Numbered from the stretch's first letter, positions 37,983 through 48,063 are shown. The stretch: 64,000 nt of DNA from JADKIH01 sp031417395 (GCA_031417395.1 JANOVM010000039.1:1-64000); one strand, 5' to 3'. Numbers and translations: made by a program. Notes: generated by a model from the letters alone, not told the origin.

Positions 37983-39422
37983 TTATTTATTTTTTTTAGT
38001 AAAGAAATCAACAAGAAGTCTTACTGCAACACCGGTGCCTCCTTTACCGCGATAGCTTGATGGACCGTGAAGAAAGGAAGGGCCGGCTATATCAAAATGC
38101 ATCCACGGGTAATCAACATAACGTTGAAGAAATTTCCCGGCAGTTATTGCACCGCCGATTGGGCCGCCAATGTTTTTCATATCTGCTATGTCGGAGTTTA
38201 TTAATTCATCGTATTCATCCCAGAATGGAAATTCAGCGAGACGTTCGTAAACGGCTTCACCGCTTTTACGCAGACTTTCTTTAATATTGCTATTTGCATT
38301 TCCCATACAAACGATTCCATAAGAGCCAACGGCCATAGCGGCAGCACCGGTAAGGGTAGCGAAATCAAGCACCAGTTCCGGGCTGTATCTTTTTGCATAA
38401 TGCAAAGCGTCGGCTAGAATGAGGCGGCCTTCAGCATCGGTATTTAAAACTTCAACGGTGTGACCGCTCATCATGGTAATAACATCGCCCGGTGTGTATG
38501 CATCTCCACCCGGACGGTTATCCGTTGCCGGAACGAGGGCAATTACATGAACAGGGACCTTGTTTTTTGCAAGTGCATATAGTGTGCAAGCTACAGCAGC
38601 ACCACCGGCCATGTCGCTTTTCATATAATCCATTGAACTTGGAGTTGGTTTTAAACTCAATCCGCCCGTATCATAGACAACCCCTTTGCCAACCAAAACA
38701 TATGGCTTTTTATTTTTAGCATTTCGCGGTTTCCATTCCATCACCGTAAATGTTGGTGGTTGCGGGCTACCAAGGTTTACTGCAAGAAGTCCACCCATTT
38801 TCTGCGCTTTAATTTGCGCCTTATTCATTACAGTAACTTTAAAGCCTGCTTCACTTCCAAGCTTTGTAAATTCAGCTGCAAGTTGCGTTGCATTTAACCA
38901 TGAATGAGGTTCATTTACAAGCGTACGGGCACGACAAACAGCTTCAACAGTATTTGCCATTGCATCGACTTGCTGTGCACGCAATCCTTTACTCATAATG
39001 AAAATTTCTTTCAGAGAATGTTCCTCTTTCTTTTTTTCTTTTCTGTATTTCAGAAACTGGTAATTTCCTAAAGCCATACCTTCAGCGAGAGCTAAAGCCG
39101 CTTCAGGTTTGCCAAAGTTGTTTACGATAAAAATTTTCTCCAGCTTATGTCTGTTGACAGATGCAAGAAAAACATCACCGGCTTTACGGCAATTCTCCTG
39201 AAGCTTATTGATGTCATTCTTTTTATCGGGCCTATAGATTGCTACGAACCTGTCGTATTGATTGATAACGATGCTTTTTTTATCAGCCTTAATTTCTTTG
39301 GCGATAAATTGAGCTTCTTTTTCAGAAAATAGTCCTTTAGGCAACGTTCCTTTGTCATCGATTAGTAAAACAAGGGAATCGGCAGGTTTATAAGATGTTA
39401 CGAGCTTGATTGTTGTATGCAT
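37983..39422 (-). CDS. pepA: Leucyl aminopeptidase, M17 family
   Basis: 479 residues. A hexameric cytosolic di-metal aminopeptidase. The catalytic domain shows GKGVVYDTGGLSLKP, MKSDMAGGAAVA and the M17 signature NTDAEGRLILADAL, all with the expected Lys, Asp and Glu metal ligands and catalytic Arg. The N-terminal 160 residues are the usual variable domain. It abuts pdxA, and the two are surely cotranscribed. It is divergent from mqnC, whose promoter lies over its first codons. Confidence 0.93.
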   Translation of the reverse strand: MHTTIKLVTSYKPADSLVLLIDDKGTLPKGLFSEKEAQFIAKEIKADKKSIVINQYDRFVAIYRPDKKNDINKLQENCRKAGDVFLASVNRHKLEKIFIVNNFGKPEAALALAEGMALGNYQFLKYRKEKKKEEHSLKEIFIMSKGLRAQQVDAMANTVEAVCRARTLVNEPHSWLNATQLAAEFTKLGSEAGFKVTVMNKAQIKAQKMGGLLAVNLGSPQPPTFTVMEWKPRNAKNKKPYVLVGKGVVYDTGGLSLKPTPSSMDYMKSDMAGGAAVACTLYALAKNKVPVHVIALVPATDNRPGGDAYTPGDVITMMSGHTVEVLNTDAEGRLILADALHYAKRYSPELVLDFATLTGAAAMAVGSYGIVCMGNANSNIKESLRKSGEAVYERLAEFPFWDEYDELINSDIADMKNIGGPIGGAITAGKFLQRYVDYPWMHFDIAGPSFLHGPSSYRGKGGTGVAVRLLVDFFTKKNK

Positions 39423-39439
39423 TATTAATTGTATTTTTG
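39410..39439 (+). promoter_or_regulatory. Promoter of mqnC and the 40648 gene
   Basis: TTG at 39410-39412, a 19-bp spacer and a perfect TATTTTTG at 39432-39439. It overlaps the start of the divergent pepA gene and predicts a leader of about 75 nt. Confidence 0.5.
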
Positions 39440-39520
39440 ACAGGCGGAAATTAATTAAAATATTATTGGCATGAAGGATATTTCAACCCATTCTTTAAGT
39501 AATTCTTTCCGGATTTTATT

Positions 39521-40645
39521 ATGAATGCTGACATTTTACTGAAACGAGCAATTCAGTCTGATTTCCTGACTGTTGAAGAAGGCATTTTTCTCTTCGAAAA
39601 TGTACCTACAGCCGAATTAATGGATGCCGGTCATCAATTAAGGAAAAAAATTCATCCTGAAAATAATGTTACCTGGATTATTGACAGAAATGTTAATACG
39701 ACCAATATCTGCATTGCTAATTGTAAATTCTGCAATTTTTATAGGATTCCCGGTCATGCTGAAGGCTATATTACGACTATAGATCAGTATAAACAGAAAA
39801 TTGAAGAGACCTTCCGTTATGGAGGCGAACAATTGCTCCTTCAGGGTGGCCATCATCCTGATTTAGGACTTTCTTTTTATACGAACATTTTTCGTGAACT
39901 TAAAAAGCTGTATCCAACATTGAAACTTCACGCATTAGGTCCACCGGAAGTTGCACATATTACCAAACTGGAAGGATCGACTCATTATGAGGTATTAAAA
40001 GCTTTAAAGGAGGCCGGACTTGATTCCCTTCCCGGTGCAGGTGCTGAAATTCTTAACGACCGTGTACGCCGGCTTATTTCAAAAGGAAAATGTTCCGGCA
40101 GTGAATGGCTGGATGTAATGAGAGCAGCTCATAAATTAAATATTACTACTTCAGCAACAATGATGTTCGGTCATATTGAAACCATCCATGAACGATTCGA
40201 ACATCTTGCCTGGCTTCGCGAAGTGCAGAATGAAAAACCAAAATCAGCCAAAGGCTTTCTGGCATTTATCCCATGGCCCTTTCAGGATGAAGGAACTTTA
40301 TTGCAAAGAATTAAAGGCGTCAATAATAAAGTAACCGGTGATGAATACATTCGTATGATTGCATTAAGCCGATTAATGCTTCCAAACATAGAAAATATTC
40401 AGGCCAGTTGGCTTACCGTTGGAAAAGATATTGCGCAGCTTTGTCTTTACGCAGGAGCGAATGATTTCGGTTCCATTATGATTGAAGAAAATGTTGTTTC
40501 TGTAGCCGGCGCTCCGCATCGTTTCACTGCTGATGGAATTCAGCAATCCATTCTCCAGGCCGGTTTTGAACCCAGACTTCGCAATCAGCAATATGAATTC
40601 AGGGAAATTCCTGAAACTATAGAACAGCAAGTTATTACTTATTGA
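39521..40645 (+). CDS. mqnC: Cyclic dehypoxanthine futalosine synthase
   Basis: 374 residues. This radical SAM enzyme cyclises dehypoxanthine futalosine in the futalosine route to menaquinone. Cluster ligands are C64, C68 and C71 in TNICIANCKFCNF. The family motifs GLDSLPGAGAEIL and TSATMMFGHIET, together with GFLAFIPWPFQDEGT, point to MqnC rather than MqnE. It supplies the quinone used by the complex I encoded at 56749-61399. The other mqn genes are not in the window. Only 2 bp separate its stop from the next start. Confidence 0.92.
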   Translation: MNADILLKRAIQSDFLTVEEGIFLFENVPTAELMDAGHQLRKKIHPENNVTWIIDRNVNTTNICIANCKFCNFYRIPGHAEGYITTIDQYKQKIEETFRYGGEQLLLQGGHHPDLGLSFYTNIFRELKKLYPTLKLHALGPPEVAHITKLEGSTHYEVLKALKEAGLDSLPGAGAEILNDRVRRLISKGKCSGSEWLDVMRAAHKLNITTSATMMFGHIETIHERFEHLAWLREVQNEKPKSAKGFLAFIPWPFQDEGTLLQRIKGVNNKVTGDEYIRMIALSRLMLPNIENIQASWLTVGKDIAQLCLYAGANDFGSIMIEENVVSVAGAPHRFTADGIQQSILQAGFEPRLRNQQYEFREIPETIEQQVITY

Positions 40646-40647
40646 CA

Positions 40648-43314
40648 ATGAAAAAGCTCTTTCGTTTTTCTTTATTATTTTTATTTTTTTTAAGTATAAA
40701 AACTTCTTTTGCTACGCATAACCGGGCAGGAGAAATAACCTATCAATGGATTGGTGCCGACTCTTCCGATTTAACATATAGAGTAACTATTACAACCTTT
40801 ACCAAAACTTCCAGCTTTAATGCTGACAGACCCAAGCTTGACTCTGTGTATTGGGGTGATAGTACTCCTCCTGTTGTTTTCGACAGAATTCAAAAAATTA
40901 ATCTGGCAAACGATATTAGTAAAAACATCTATGAAAATACACACACGTATCTTGGAAACGGAATATTTAAGATTCATTTTACTGACCCAAACAGAAATGC
41001 CAATGTAGTCAACATCCAAAATTCAGTTTCTGTTCCATTTTATCTTGAAAGTATTTTAGTTATCAGCCCATTTCTCGGACAAAATAATTCACCTGTTCTT
41101 ACATATCAACCAATTGATCAGGGATGCACAGGCCGGATTTTTATTCATAATCCCGGAGCATACGATCCCGATCCCAACGATAGCCTTTCCTATGAACTTA
41201 CTATTTGTGGTGGAAATAATGGAGACCCCATTGGAAGCTATTCTTACCCTGCAGCATCTAATTCTTTTACATTAAATCCTGTCACAGGCGATTTAATCTG
41301 GGATTCACCCCTTGATACCGGTGAGTATAATGTGGCTTTCAACATTATTCAATGGAGAAATGGTTTTAACATTGGATTGGTTCGCCGCGACATGCAGATT
41401 CTTATTCGGGATTGCGCAAATCATCCACCTGTCATTGATGTAATATCAGATACTTGTGTTTTAGCCGGTGATACGCTTTCTTTTAATGTTACTGCAATTG
41501 ATCCCGATCATGACACTGTTGTTCTTTCTGCTATTGGCGGTATTTTAGATGGCAATCTTGTTCCTGATCCTGCACAATTTAATTCAATAATTGTACAGAA
41601 TGATACGGTGATTTCAAATTTTACCTGGGCAACGAATTGTTCACACGTTCGGCCACAGCCTTATTTTGTAGAGTTCAGAGCGGTTGACGATCCTCCCGGG
41701 CCAACAAATATTCCGCTGGTTGATTTGAACGGGACTTTTATCCGAGTAATTGCTCCCGCGCCTCCTTCTGTTACGGCTACTCCTAATGGGAGTACTATAG
41801 ATCTAAATTGGACTCCTCCTTTGTGCAGCGGAATTGCATATTATAATATTTACAGAAGAAACGGACTATATCCCGATACCATTCACTGTCCTTGCGATAA
41901 TGGTGCTCCTTCCTATACAGGTTATACATTATTAGGACGTACAACGGATGGTAACGATACTACTTTCTCTGATACGAATAATGGCCAGGGGCTGACTATA
42001 GGTATTCAATACTGTTACCTTATTACTGCTGTCTATCCATCGGGTTCTGAAAGCTGTGCTTCACAACAAAAATGTACTACGCTAAAGAAAGATGCACCTG
42101 TAATAACGAATGCTGATGTCAGGTTTACTGATGTTACTAACGGAAGTGTTTATGTAGCCTGGAGCAAACCTACAGAGCTGGATACTATTGCTTATCCGGG
42201 CCCGTATGAATACAGGGTTTATCGCTCACCCGGGTTTTTAGGAGCGAATTTTACAAATACACCCATTGTTGTTTTGAATAATCTTAATGACACAACGTAC
42301 ATAGATACATTAATCGATACAAAAACAAATCCATGGTCTTATAAGATAGAATTGTATTATACCGATACGGTTTTTAAACTTAAAGGACAAACAGGAGTAG
42401 CATCGACGATATTTTTAAAAATTGCTCCTACTGATAATGCTCTAAATCTTACGTGGTCAGAAAATGTTCCCTGGAGTAATCTTCGTTACGACATCTTCAA
42501 ACAAAATGCTTCGCTTCAATTTGATTCTATTGCTTCTGTAAGTACACCTTCCTTTACGGATACAGGACTCGTTAACGGCAATACCTATTGTTATTATATC
42601 AGAAGTTCAGGCACGTATTATTTCATTGGATTTGTTGATCCAATAATAAATCGTTCACAGCAGGTTTGTGAAACTCCATTTGATAATGTTCATCCGTGTT
42701 CGCCTCGCCTCAACGTTTCATCCGATTGCAATAATGATTTGAATGTGCTTAACTGGACCAATCCGAATAATACCTGTGCTGACGATGTATTGGGTTATCT
42801 CATTTATTTTACAAACTCTACCAATGGTAGTTTTGAACTTATCGATTCTTTGAATTCACCGACGGATACTTTTTACATTCATGATAAACTAACAAAACTT
42901 TCCGGTTGTTATAAAGTAGCTGCATACGATTCTGTACACAATGAAACAATCAGTCCCGAAGTTGTTTGTGTTGATACGTGCAGACAGTATGTGCTTCCTT
43001 CGGTTTTCACTCCTGACGGAAATGGAAAAAATGATCTCTTCCACCCGTGCGATTCTACTACAGCACTTGATTTACAAGTTAAAAATTGTCCGCCTTACAA
43101 AAATGTCAAGAGCGTAGAAATGAAAATTTACAATCGCTGGGGAAATCTTGTTTTCGAAACAAAGGATAAAAACATCAACTGGAATGGAAACTTCAAAGAA
43201 ACAAATAAGGAATGTCCGGAAGGTGTTTATTTTTATGTGTGTAAAGTATTTTTCTTTAGTGTTACCGGGGAACCGTTTAAGGAGTTGCATGGGACGGTGG
43301 AGTTGATACGATAA
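40648..43314 (+). CDS. T9SS type B surface protein with THxxGEI and FN3-like domains
   Basis: 888 residues from ATG 40648. Signal peptide about 1-20 (FSLLFLFFLSIKTSFA), mature start THNRAGEITYQWIG. The first 380 residues belong to the family shared with the 18021 and 61568 proteins (TKTSSFNADRPKLDSV, FTLNPVTGDLIWD, VRRDMQILIRD). Then come three or four FN3-like domains (SVTATPNGSTIDLNWTPP, YYNIYRRNG, YCYLITAVYPSG). The end is a type B sorting domain: PSVFTPDGNGKNDLFHP, MKIYNRWGNLVFE, CPEGVYFYVC. It lies 2 bp downstream of mqnC and is probably cotranscribed with it, although no functional link is evident. A palindrome follows 7 bp after the stop. Confidence 0.88.
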   Translation: MKKLFRFSLLFLFFLSIKTSFATHNRAGEITYQWIGADSSDLTYRVTITTFTKTSSFNADRPKLDSVYWGDSTPPVVFDRIQKINLANDISKNIYENTHTYLGNGIFKIHFTDPNRNANVVNIQNSVSVPFYLESILVISPFLGQNNSPVLTYQPIDQGCTGRIFIHNPGAYDPDPNDSLSYELTICGGNNGDPIGSYSYPAASNSFTLNPVTGDLIWDSPLDTGEYNVAFNIIQWRNGFNIGLVRRDMQILIRDCANHPPVIDVISDTCVLAGDTLSFNVTAIDPDHDTVVLSAIGGILDGNLVPDPAQFNSIIVQNDTVISNFTWATNCSHVRPQPYFVEFRAVDDPPGPTNIPLVDLNGTFIRVIAPAPPSVTATPNGSTIDLNWTPPLCSGIAYYNIYRRNGLYPDTIHCPCDNGAPSYTGYTLLGRTTDGNDTTFSDTNNGQGLTIGIQYCYLITAVYPSGSESCASQQKCTTLKKDAPVITNADVRFTDVTNGSVYVAWSKPTELDTIAYPGPYEYRVYRSPGFLGANFTNTPIVVLNNLNDTTYIDTLIDTKTNPWSYKIELYYTDTVFKLKGQTGVASTIFLKIAPTDNALNLTWSENVPWSNLRYDIFKQNASLQFDSIASVSTPSFTDTGLVNGNTYCYYIRSSGTYYFIGFVDPIINRSQQVCETPFDNVHPCSPRLNVSSDCNNDLNVLNWTNPNNTCADDVLGYLIYFTNSTNGSFELIDSLNSPTDTFYIHDKLTKLSGCYKVAAYDSVHNETISPEVVCVDTCRQYVLPSVFTPDGNGKNDLFHPCDSTTALDLQVKNCPPYKNVKSVEMKIYNRWGNLVFETKDKNINWNGNFKETNKECPEGVYFYVCKVFFFSVTGEPFKELHGTVELIR

Positions 43315-43321
43315 TTAGCGA

Positions 43322-43339
43322 ATCCGATAATTATCGGAT
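43322..43339. repeat. 18-nt palindrome, copy 1
   Basis: ATCCGATAATTATCGGAT, a perfect palindrome 7 bp after the stop of the 40648 gene. It shares length and outer bases (ATCCG-N8-CGGAT) with copies at 48043 and 54169. Confidence 0.6.
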
Positions 43340-43802
43340 GGTTAATACCTTCAATTGTTTCAAATTTACTTTCTTAGATTCCTGTTTGACTGATTCTTTT
43401 ACCCAAATCAAATGCTTTTTAAAATGACACAAAATTTTTTTATTAACAATCGATTTTTAAATGAAATATAGAGTTATGTTTGTTTAACTTTTCATTTATA
43501 TCAATAGTAAAATGAATTTTGTTTTGATTGTTTTTGATTTCATTTATTTACTAGGGACTTTCATGAATCCTTGGGGAATATTTAAGCTTATTTTTGTAGG
43601 TATTGCTATTTTGAGAGCAGGAAAAATAGAATCCATAAGGGCGTCAAGAAAGTTAAATTCAAAAAAATCTTTGCCTGGATTAAAGAGTAGGCTGCGGTTT
43701 AGTTAATCGCAGCGAAAATTTGTAAACACATTTTTTATTTTGATTATTCAAGAATTTGTTTCAATTATCTTTTTTTTAAAAATTAAAATCAATAATTCTT
43801 AA
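43340..43802. other. AT-rich spacer, one weak small ORF
   Basis: About 460 bp with no clear promoter or hairpin. It contains only the doubtful 64-codon ORF at 43512 listed separately. Confidence 0.5.
43512..43706 (+). CDS. Possible small membrane protein
   Basis: 64 codons from ATG. Two hydrophobic stretches (FVLIVFDFIYLLG and WGIFKLIFVGIAILRAG) are followed by a basic tail (RASRKLNSKKSLPGLKSRLR), which is the look of a small inner-membrane protein obeying the positive-inside rule. I recognise no family and see no ribosome-binding site or promoter. It could be chance in AT-rich DNA. Confidence 0.3.
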   Translation: MNFVLIVFDFIYLLGTFMNPWGIFKLIFVGIAILRAGKIESIRASRKLNSKKSLPGLKSRLRFS

Positions 43803-44618
43803 ATGAAAAAAAGTATTTTATCAATAATTGCATTATTTTTATTTTTAACGACAGAGGGACAAATTACACTTGAACATACTTATAATGTTCCACCAGGTAA
43901 AACGCTTTATTATACTGACTTAGGGAATAATAATTATAAATATTTTTTTATAGATTATTATAATAATTCTTTTAGCCTTTATAATCTTGACCATACTCCC
44001 TTTATATTGAATATTACTCCAGGGATATCACTTGATTCTGCCAAATTTACGATTGCATATATTACAAATACATTATTTGATTGTGATTCAACAAATATAG
44101 AATATGCAATTACTGCAAACGGTGGTTCAACTGTTGTTGATCCGTTTTATATTTTTCGTACAGATGGAACACTTTTATTTCAGAAAGATAGTGTAGTTAC
44201 AACATGGTGTTTTGGCTGCTTTGGTGGCGTTACTGTAAAACCGATTTTCAATACGCCAGAAGGAGCAAAGCTGATATTAGCAAATTTAACAACTAATGAT
44301 TGGTTTATTTTCAGTTTATGCGATTTATTACCTCAAACGAATATTAATCTCGAAAATAATCCAGCTGTTCAATTTGTTAGTATTTACCCAAACCCCTCCA
44401 ATAGATCCATGACAATTCAGGTAACTGTTCCTGACAGTTACGGTGAATACGAGTTGACAGTTTATAATTCATCACTACAGATAATAATAAAAGAGAAATT
44501 TAATCGCGCAAAATCAATTTTTTTAAATAATGAAAAAATGGGTTCAGGAACTTATTTTTTCTCACTTCAAAATTCTAGCAAAATATTGCAAACAGGAAAG
44601 TTTATTTTAACCAAATAA
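43803..44618 (+). CDS. Small T9SS-exported protein
   Basis: 271 residues. Signal peptide about 1-19 (ILSIIALFLFLTTEGQ). The central 160 residues are beta-rich with no motif I recognise; relatives carry similar TYNVPPGKTLYYTDLGN starts. The C-terminal 80 residues are a type A T9SS sorting domain (SIYPNPSNRSMTIQV, LTVYNSSLQIIIK, GSGTYFFSL). It is 11 bp upstream of the S74/T9SS gene, so the two are likely one transcript. Confidence 0.78.
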   Translation: MKKSILSIIALFLFLTTEGQITLEHTYNVPPGKTLYYTDLGNNNYKYFFIDYYNNSFSLYNLDHTPFILNITPGISLDSAKFTIAYITNTLFDCDSTNIEYAITANGGSTVVDPFYIFRTDGTLLFQKDSVVTTWCFGCFGGVTVKPIFNTPEGAKLILANLTTNDWFIFSLCDLLPQTNINLENNPAVQFVSIYPNPSNRSMTIQVTVPDSYGEYELTVYNSSLQIIIKEKFNRAKSIFLNNEKMGSGTYFFSLQNSSKILQTGKFILTK

Positions 44619-44629
44619 GAATTAAAATC

Positions 44630-47323
44630 ATGAAAAAAACAATAAAGTTAATTGTTAATATTATTTTGTTATTGACCTTGAATACTCATATTCTTGCTCA
44701 AGTAAATGTTGCAAGTTCGACTTATAGTGGAGTTGGTTATATTGGTTGGAGTACAGCTGGTGGGGCAGTACCTTTTCAAATTGCAGGTACGCAATATATG
44801 ACTCTGACAACGGGTGGATTATTTGGAATAGGAACATCCTTTTCTCCAAATTATAAATTAGATATTGATGCAGGAGACATTAATATCAATACTCCAACAA
44901 ATGGATTGCGGTTAGGCTCTACAGCTTTGGGCTCTCAATTTATTTTGAGAAATAATGATATCTATAGCAGCATTTACCTTGGAGTTTTTTCAGGGAATAC
45001 AAATACCTCTGATCACAATAATACATTCGTCGGGTATGCGACAGGCTATAATACTGGAAACACTATAGCGGGTAGTAATAATGAGGGAAGTTTAAATACC
45101 TTCGTTGGAAGCTAGGCCGGATATTCAAATGATGAGGGAAGGGAAAATTCCTTCTTCGGGTATGAATCCGGTTATTATAATACGGGAAGTCCAACAAGCG
45201 GTTATCATAATACGTTTCTAGGAGCCTATGCGGGTCACGAAAATGTTGATGGAAAATCAAGTACATATATTGGCTGGAGGGCAGGTTACACTAATCTCGG
45301 AGACTTTAATACAATGTCAGGCAGAGCAGCGGGAGGAAGTTCATACGGAAATGACAACTGTTATTATGGAAAAGATGCTGCACAATCAATCGATGGATCA
45401 AACAATTGTTATTATGGTTCACACGCTGGAGATGATGTGGTTGCTGCGGGTAATAATGCTGCTTATGGATGGGAGTCTGGTCGTGAGTTTGAAGGTGATG
45501 GTAACTCATTCTTTGGTTTAAGTTCTGGAAGAGGCGGAGGTTTAGCCACACTTCAAGGGAATAATAATAGTTTTTTTGGAATTTACTCAGGCAGAGGAGA
45601 TGGCATTGGTGGCAGTCCGCCGACTTCACTTAATAATAGCGGAGCATTTGGAGCTAATGCAAAAGTTAATTTAGACAATAAAATAATTATTGGAACTAAT
45701 ATTGGCACCAATAACGAGCATGTCAATGTAGGCATCGGACTTTCTGATGATCAAGTTTACGGAGGACCACGCAGCGAGTTAGAACTTAATACTGATCCAG
45801 CAATGTCAGTTTCTGGTACGACTGGAAGCGGATTGCAATTTCGACAATTAATTTCAACTTCTCCGTTAAATATAAATACTTACATATCACCATACGGAAA
45901 AGTCTTAACTGTTGATGGTAATGGAGTCGTTAAGTTAACAGACCAAGAGAGATACGTAGGATTTGGAGATTGCACTGCTGGGGGATTTAGCGTAGGATAT
46001 GATTTAGGAATGACCCTGAATGATAAAAAATTATACTTTGAAGGACAAGGGTTTTCAGGGAATGATTTTGACATGTATAATGCAATTGGAATTGGTTATC
46101 CTTGTTCAACTGGATTACCTGGAAAACTTAGTGTTGATCAAACTTATACAAGTGATGTGGATCATTATACTTTAGCAGGCTATTTTCATAACGGTGATCA
46201 AGCAAGTAATGCCGGAAACGATTTTGGAAAAATCGGTTTATGGGCTGCAAGCGATGGCTACTTTAAAGGTGATGAAGGGTTAGACTTAGTTAATATTGGA
46301 GGTGACTTTACTGCAACAAATTCAGAAATTTTCAATATTGGGGTTAGAGGTCGTTCTGGAGTTAGTACATCGGGAGGAGACCCTACAACATTCGGTCAAT
46401 ATGGTTATGGTGGTTTTTTTACAGCTATGGGTTCTGGCGGATATAATATTGGTGTATTTGCTGCTACAAATGGTTATGCTTATGCTAATTATGGAATATA
46501 TGCATCTGCGCCAGCAGGCACTTGTACAACAGGGACTTGCTATGATGCAGCAGGATACTTTAACGGAGATATCTATACCACTGGATCTCAACTATGGACT
46601 TCATCAGATCAAAATCTAAAAGACAATATACAGCCATTACAGAATTCGTTGGCAATAATTAATCAACTTAATCCGAAAACTTATACATTTCGCACCAATC
46701 AATTTAAGAATATGAATTTACCTTCTGGTCAGCAGCAGGGATTAATTGCCCAGGAAGTGCAAAGTATTTTACCGAATCTGGTTAAACCTTTTATAGCCGT
46801 ACCTATTATTGATAGTCTTGGCAACTTGGATACCACTGGTTGTAGTGACCCTCACTTCGCAATAAGTTATCTTGGGTTAATTCCATATTTAATTGGTGCA
46901 GTAAAGGAGCAAAAATCAATAATTGATTCACTCAAAACAAATTTAATGCAGGTACAGTCTCAAATAAATCAATGCTGTGGAACAACAGGATCATTATTGA
47001 GATTTGGAAACGATAACAATAGAAACGGATCAGTAATTGATGTTACATTAACGGATGTGACTACAATAATTTTGAATCAAAATACTCCTAACCCGTTTAG
47101 CGAAGAAACTTTTATTAATTACACAGTTCCAAAAGAAGTTTCTAAAGCAATCATTATGATTTACGATAACTCCGGTCAGGTTTTAAAAACAGTAACCATT
47201 TCAGAACGTGGTGAAGGAAGCTTGCATGTTTATTCAGAAAAGTTAAGCAGTGGAATTTATTCTTATAGTTTAATTGCTGATGGTAAAACTATTGATACGA
47301 AACAGATGGTTTGTCAGAAATAA
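44630..47323 (+). pseudogene. Tail-fibre-like S74 chaperone plus T9SS protein, interrupted by one TAG
   Basis: The 44630-45112 and 45116-47323 segments are in one frame; 898 codons are broken only by TAG at 45113-45115. Signal peptide at the start (LIVNIILLLTLNTHILAQ). Next a repeat region of NTFVGYATGY-like motifs (FFGYESGYYN, FLGAYAGHEN, YIGWRAGYTN), typical of trimeric fibre stalks. Near 46600 an S74 intramolecular chaperone domain (SSDQNLKDNIQPL, GLIAQEVQSILP) and finally a type A T9SS sorting domain (NQNTPNPFSEETFINY ... MVCQK). The TAG falls where sister repeats have Tyr, so TAT or TAC to TAG is the simplest change. It may be a true nonsense mutation, a sequence error or a readthrough site. 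Downstream codons look fully maintained. Confidence 0.8.
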
Positions 47324-47382
47324 ATAAACGAACAAAATTTAACTTGTGGGGAAGAAATCGCAAAGCATTGATTGGAACCTAA

Positions 47383-47964
47383 CTATTTCCCCAATTGCTT
47401 AAGCACATACTTCCCCACAATATCAAATTCAACATTCACAGCATCACCGATTTTTAAAAATTTAAAATTAGTATTTTCCCATGTGTAGGGAATAATAGCA
47501 ACTGAAAAATTATTTTTACCTGAATCAACAACAGTAAGGCTTACACCATTTATACAGACAGATCCTTTTTCTACAGTAGTGTATTGACTTGGTTCATATC
47601 GGAAGTAATAGCGCCAGCTGCCTTCGAGCGTTTCAATTTTTTCAACAGTTGCTACCTGGTCAACATGTCCCTGAACAATATGCCCGTCGAGGCGGTCGTT
47701 TAATTTTAATGAACGTTCGAGATTGATTGTGTCGCCAATTTTCACAGCAGAAAAATTCGAACGGATTAAAGTTTCTTCTATAGCAATAACTTCATATATT
47801 TTTTCTTTGATTGCAATGACTGTAAGACACACACCATTGTGTGCTACGCTCTGATCAACCTTCAACTCCTGCGTAAACGGACATTCAATACTAAAACGGA
47901 TATTACTGCCTTCTTTCGAAATGCCTACAACTTTGCCCGTACTTTCAATAATTCCTGTGAACAA
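47383..47964 (-). CDS. ribE: Riboflavin synthase, alpha subunit
   Basis: 193 residues. It dismutates two 6,7-dimethyl-8-ribityllumazine molecules to riboflavin. Two tandem lumazine-binding barrels are visible, with NGVCLTV in the first half and INGVSLTVV in the second, and the diagnostic N-terminus FTGIIESTGKV. The start codon is TTG at 47964; family conservation of MFTGIIE makes this start firm. It lies 99 bp downstream of metF on the same strand, after a spacer full of hairpins. The C-terminal helix that drives trimer formation is present (VEFDIVGKYVLKQL). Confidence 0.95.
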   Translation of the reverse strand: MFTGIIESTGKVVGISKEGSNIRFSIECPFTQELKVDQSVAHNGVCLTVIAIKEKIYEVIAIEETLIRSNFSAVKIGDTINLERSLKLNDRLDGHIVQGHVDQVATVEKIETLEGSWRYYFRYEPSQYTTVEKGSVCINGVSLTVVDSGKNNFSVAIIPYTWENTNFKFLKIGDAVNVEFDIVGKYVLKQLGK

Positions 47965-48063
47965 ATTTAACGATATTTTGTCCCTAACGGGACGGTTCGA
48001 AAATAACGCTCTGATAGTTAAGGATAAGCTAGCTAGCTAGCTATCCGATTGCTATCGGATTAC
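47965..48063 (-). promoter_or_regulatory. Hairpin-rich metF-ribE spacer
   Basis: Read on the minus strand after metF: the palindrome ATCCGATAGCAATCGGAT (48060-48043), then an overlapping near-palindrome made of GGATA/TATCC arms (48046-48022) around four GCTA repeats, then GTCCCGTTAGGGAC (47993-47980) 15 bp before the ribE TTG. The first two share the bases 48043-48046 and cannot form together, which would suit an attenuator or processing element. No T tract follows any of them. No known FMN riboswitch (RFN) core is recognisable. Confidence 0.4.
48043..48060. repeat. 18-nt palindrome, copy 2
   Basis: ATCCGATTGCTATCGGAT, 7-bp arms around TGCT, 3 bp past the metF stop codon. Same family as 43322 and 54169. 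Confidence 0.6.

Noticed and set aside
45314..47323. Treating the segment after the TAG as a separate gene starting at 45314
   Set aside because: It has no signal peptide, would start in the middle of a repeat, and is in the same frame as the upstream part with repeats running through the gap.
47965..48063. FMN riboswitch before ribE
   Set aside because: No conserved RFN core or multi-branched arrangement can be seen; the spacer is too short for the full aptamer.
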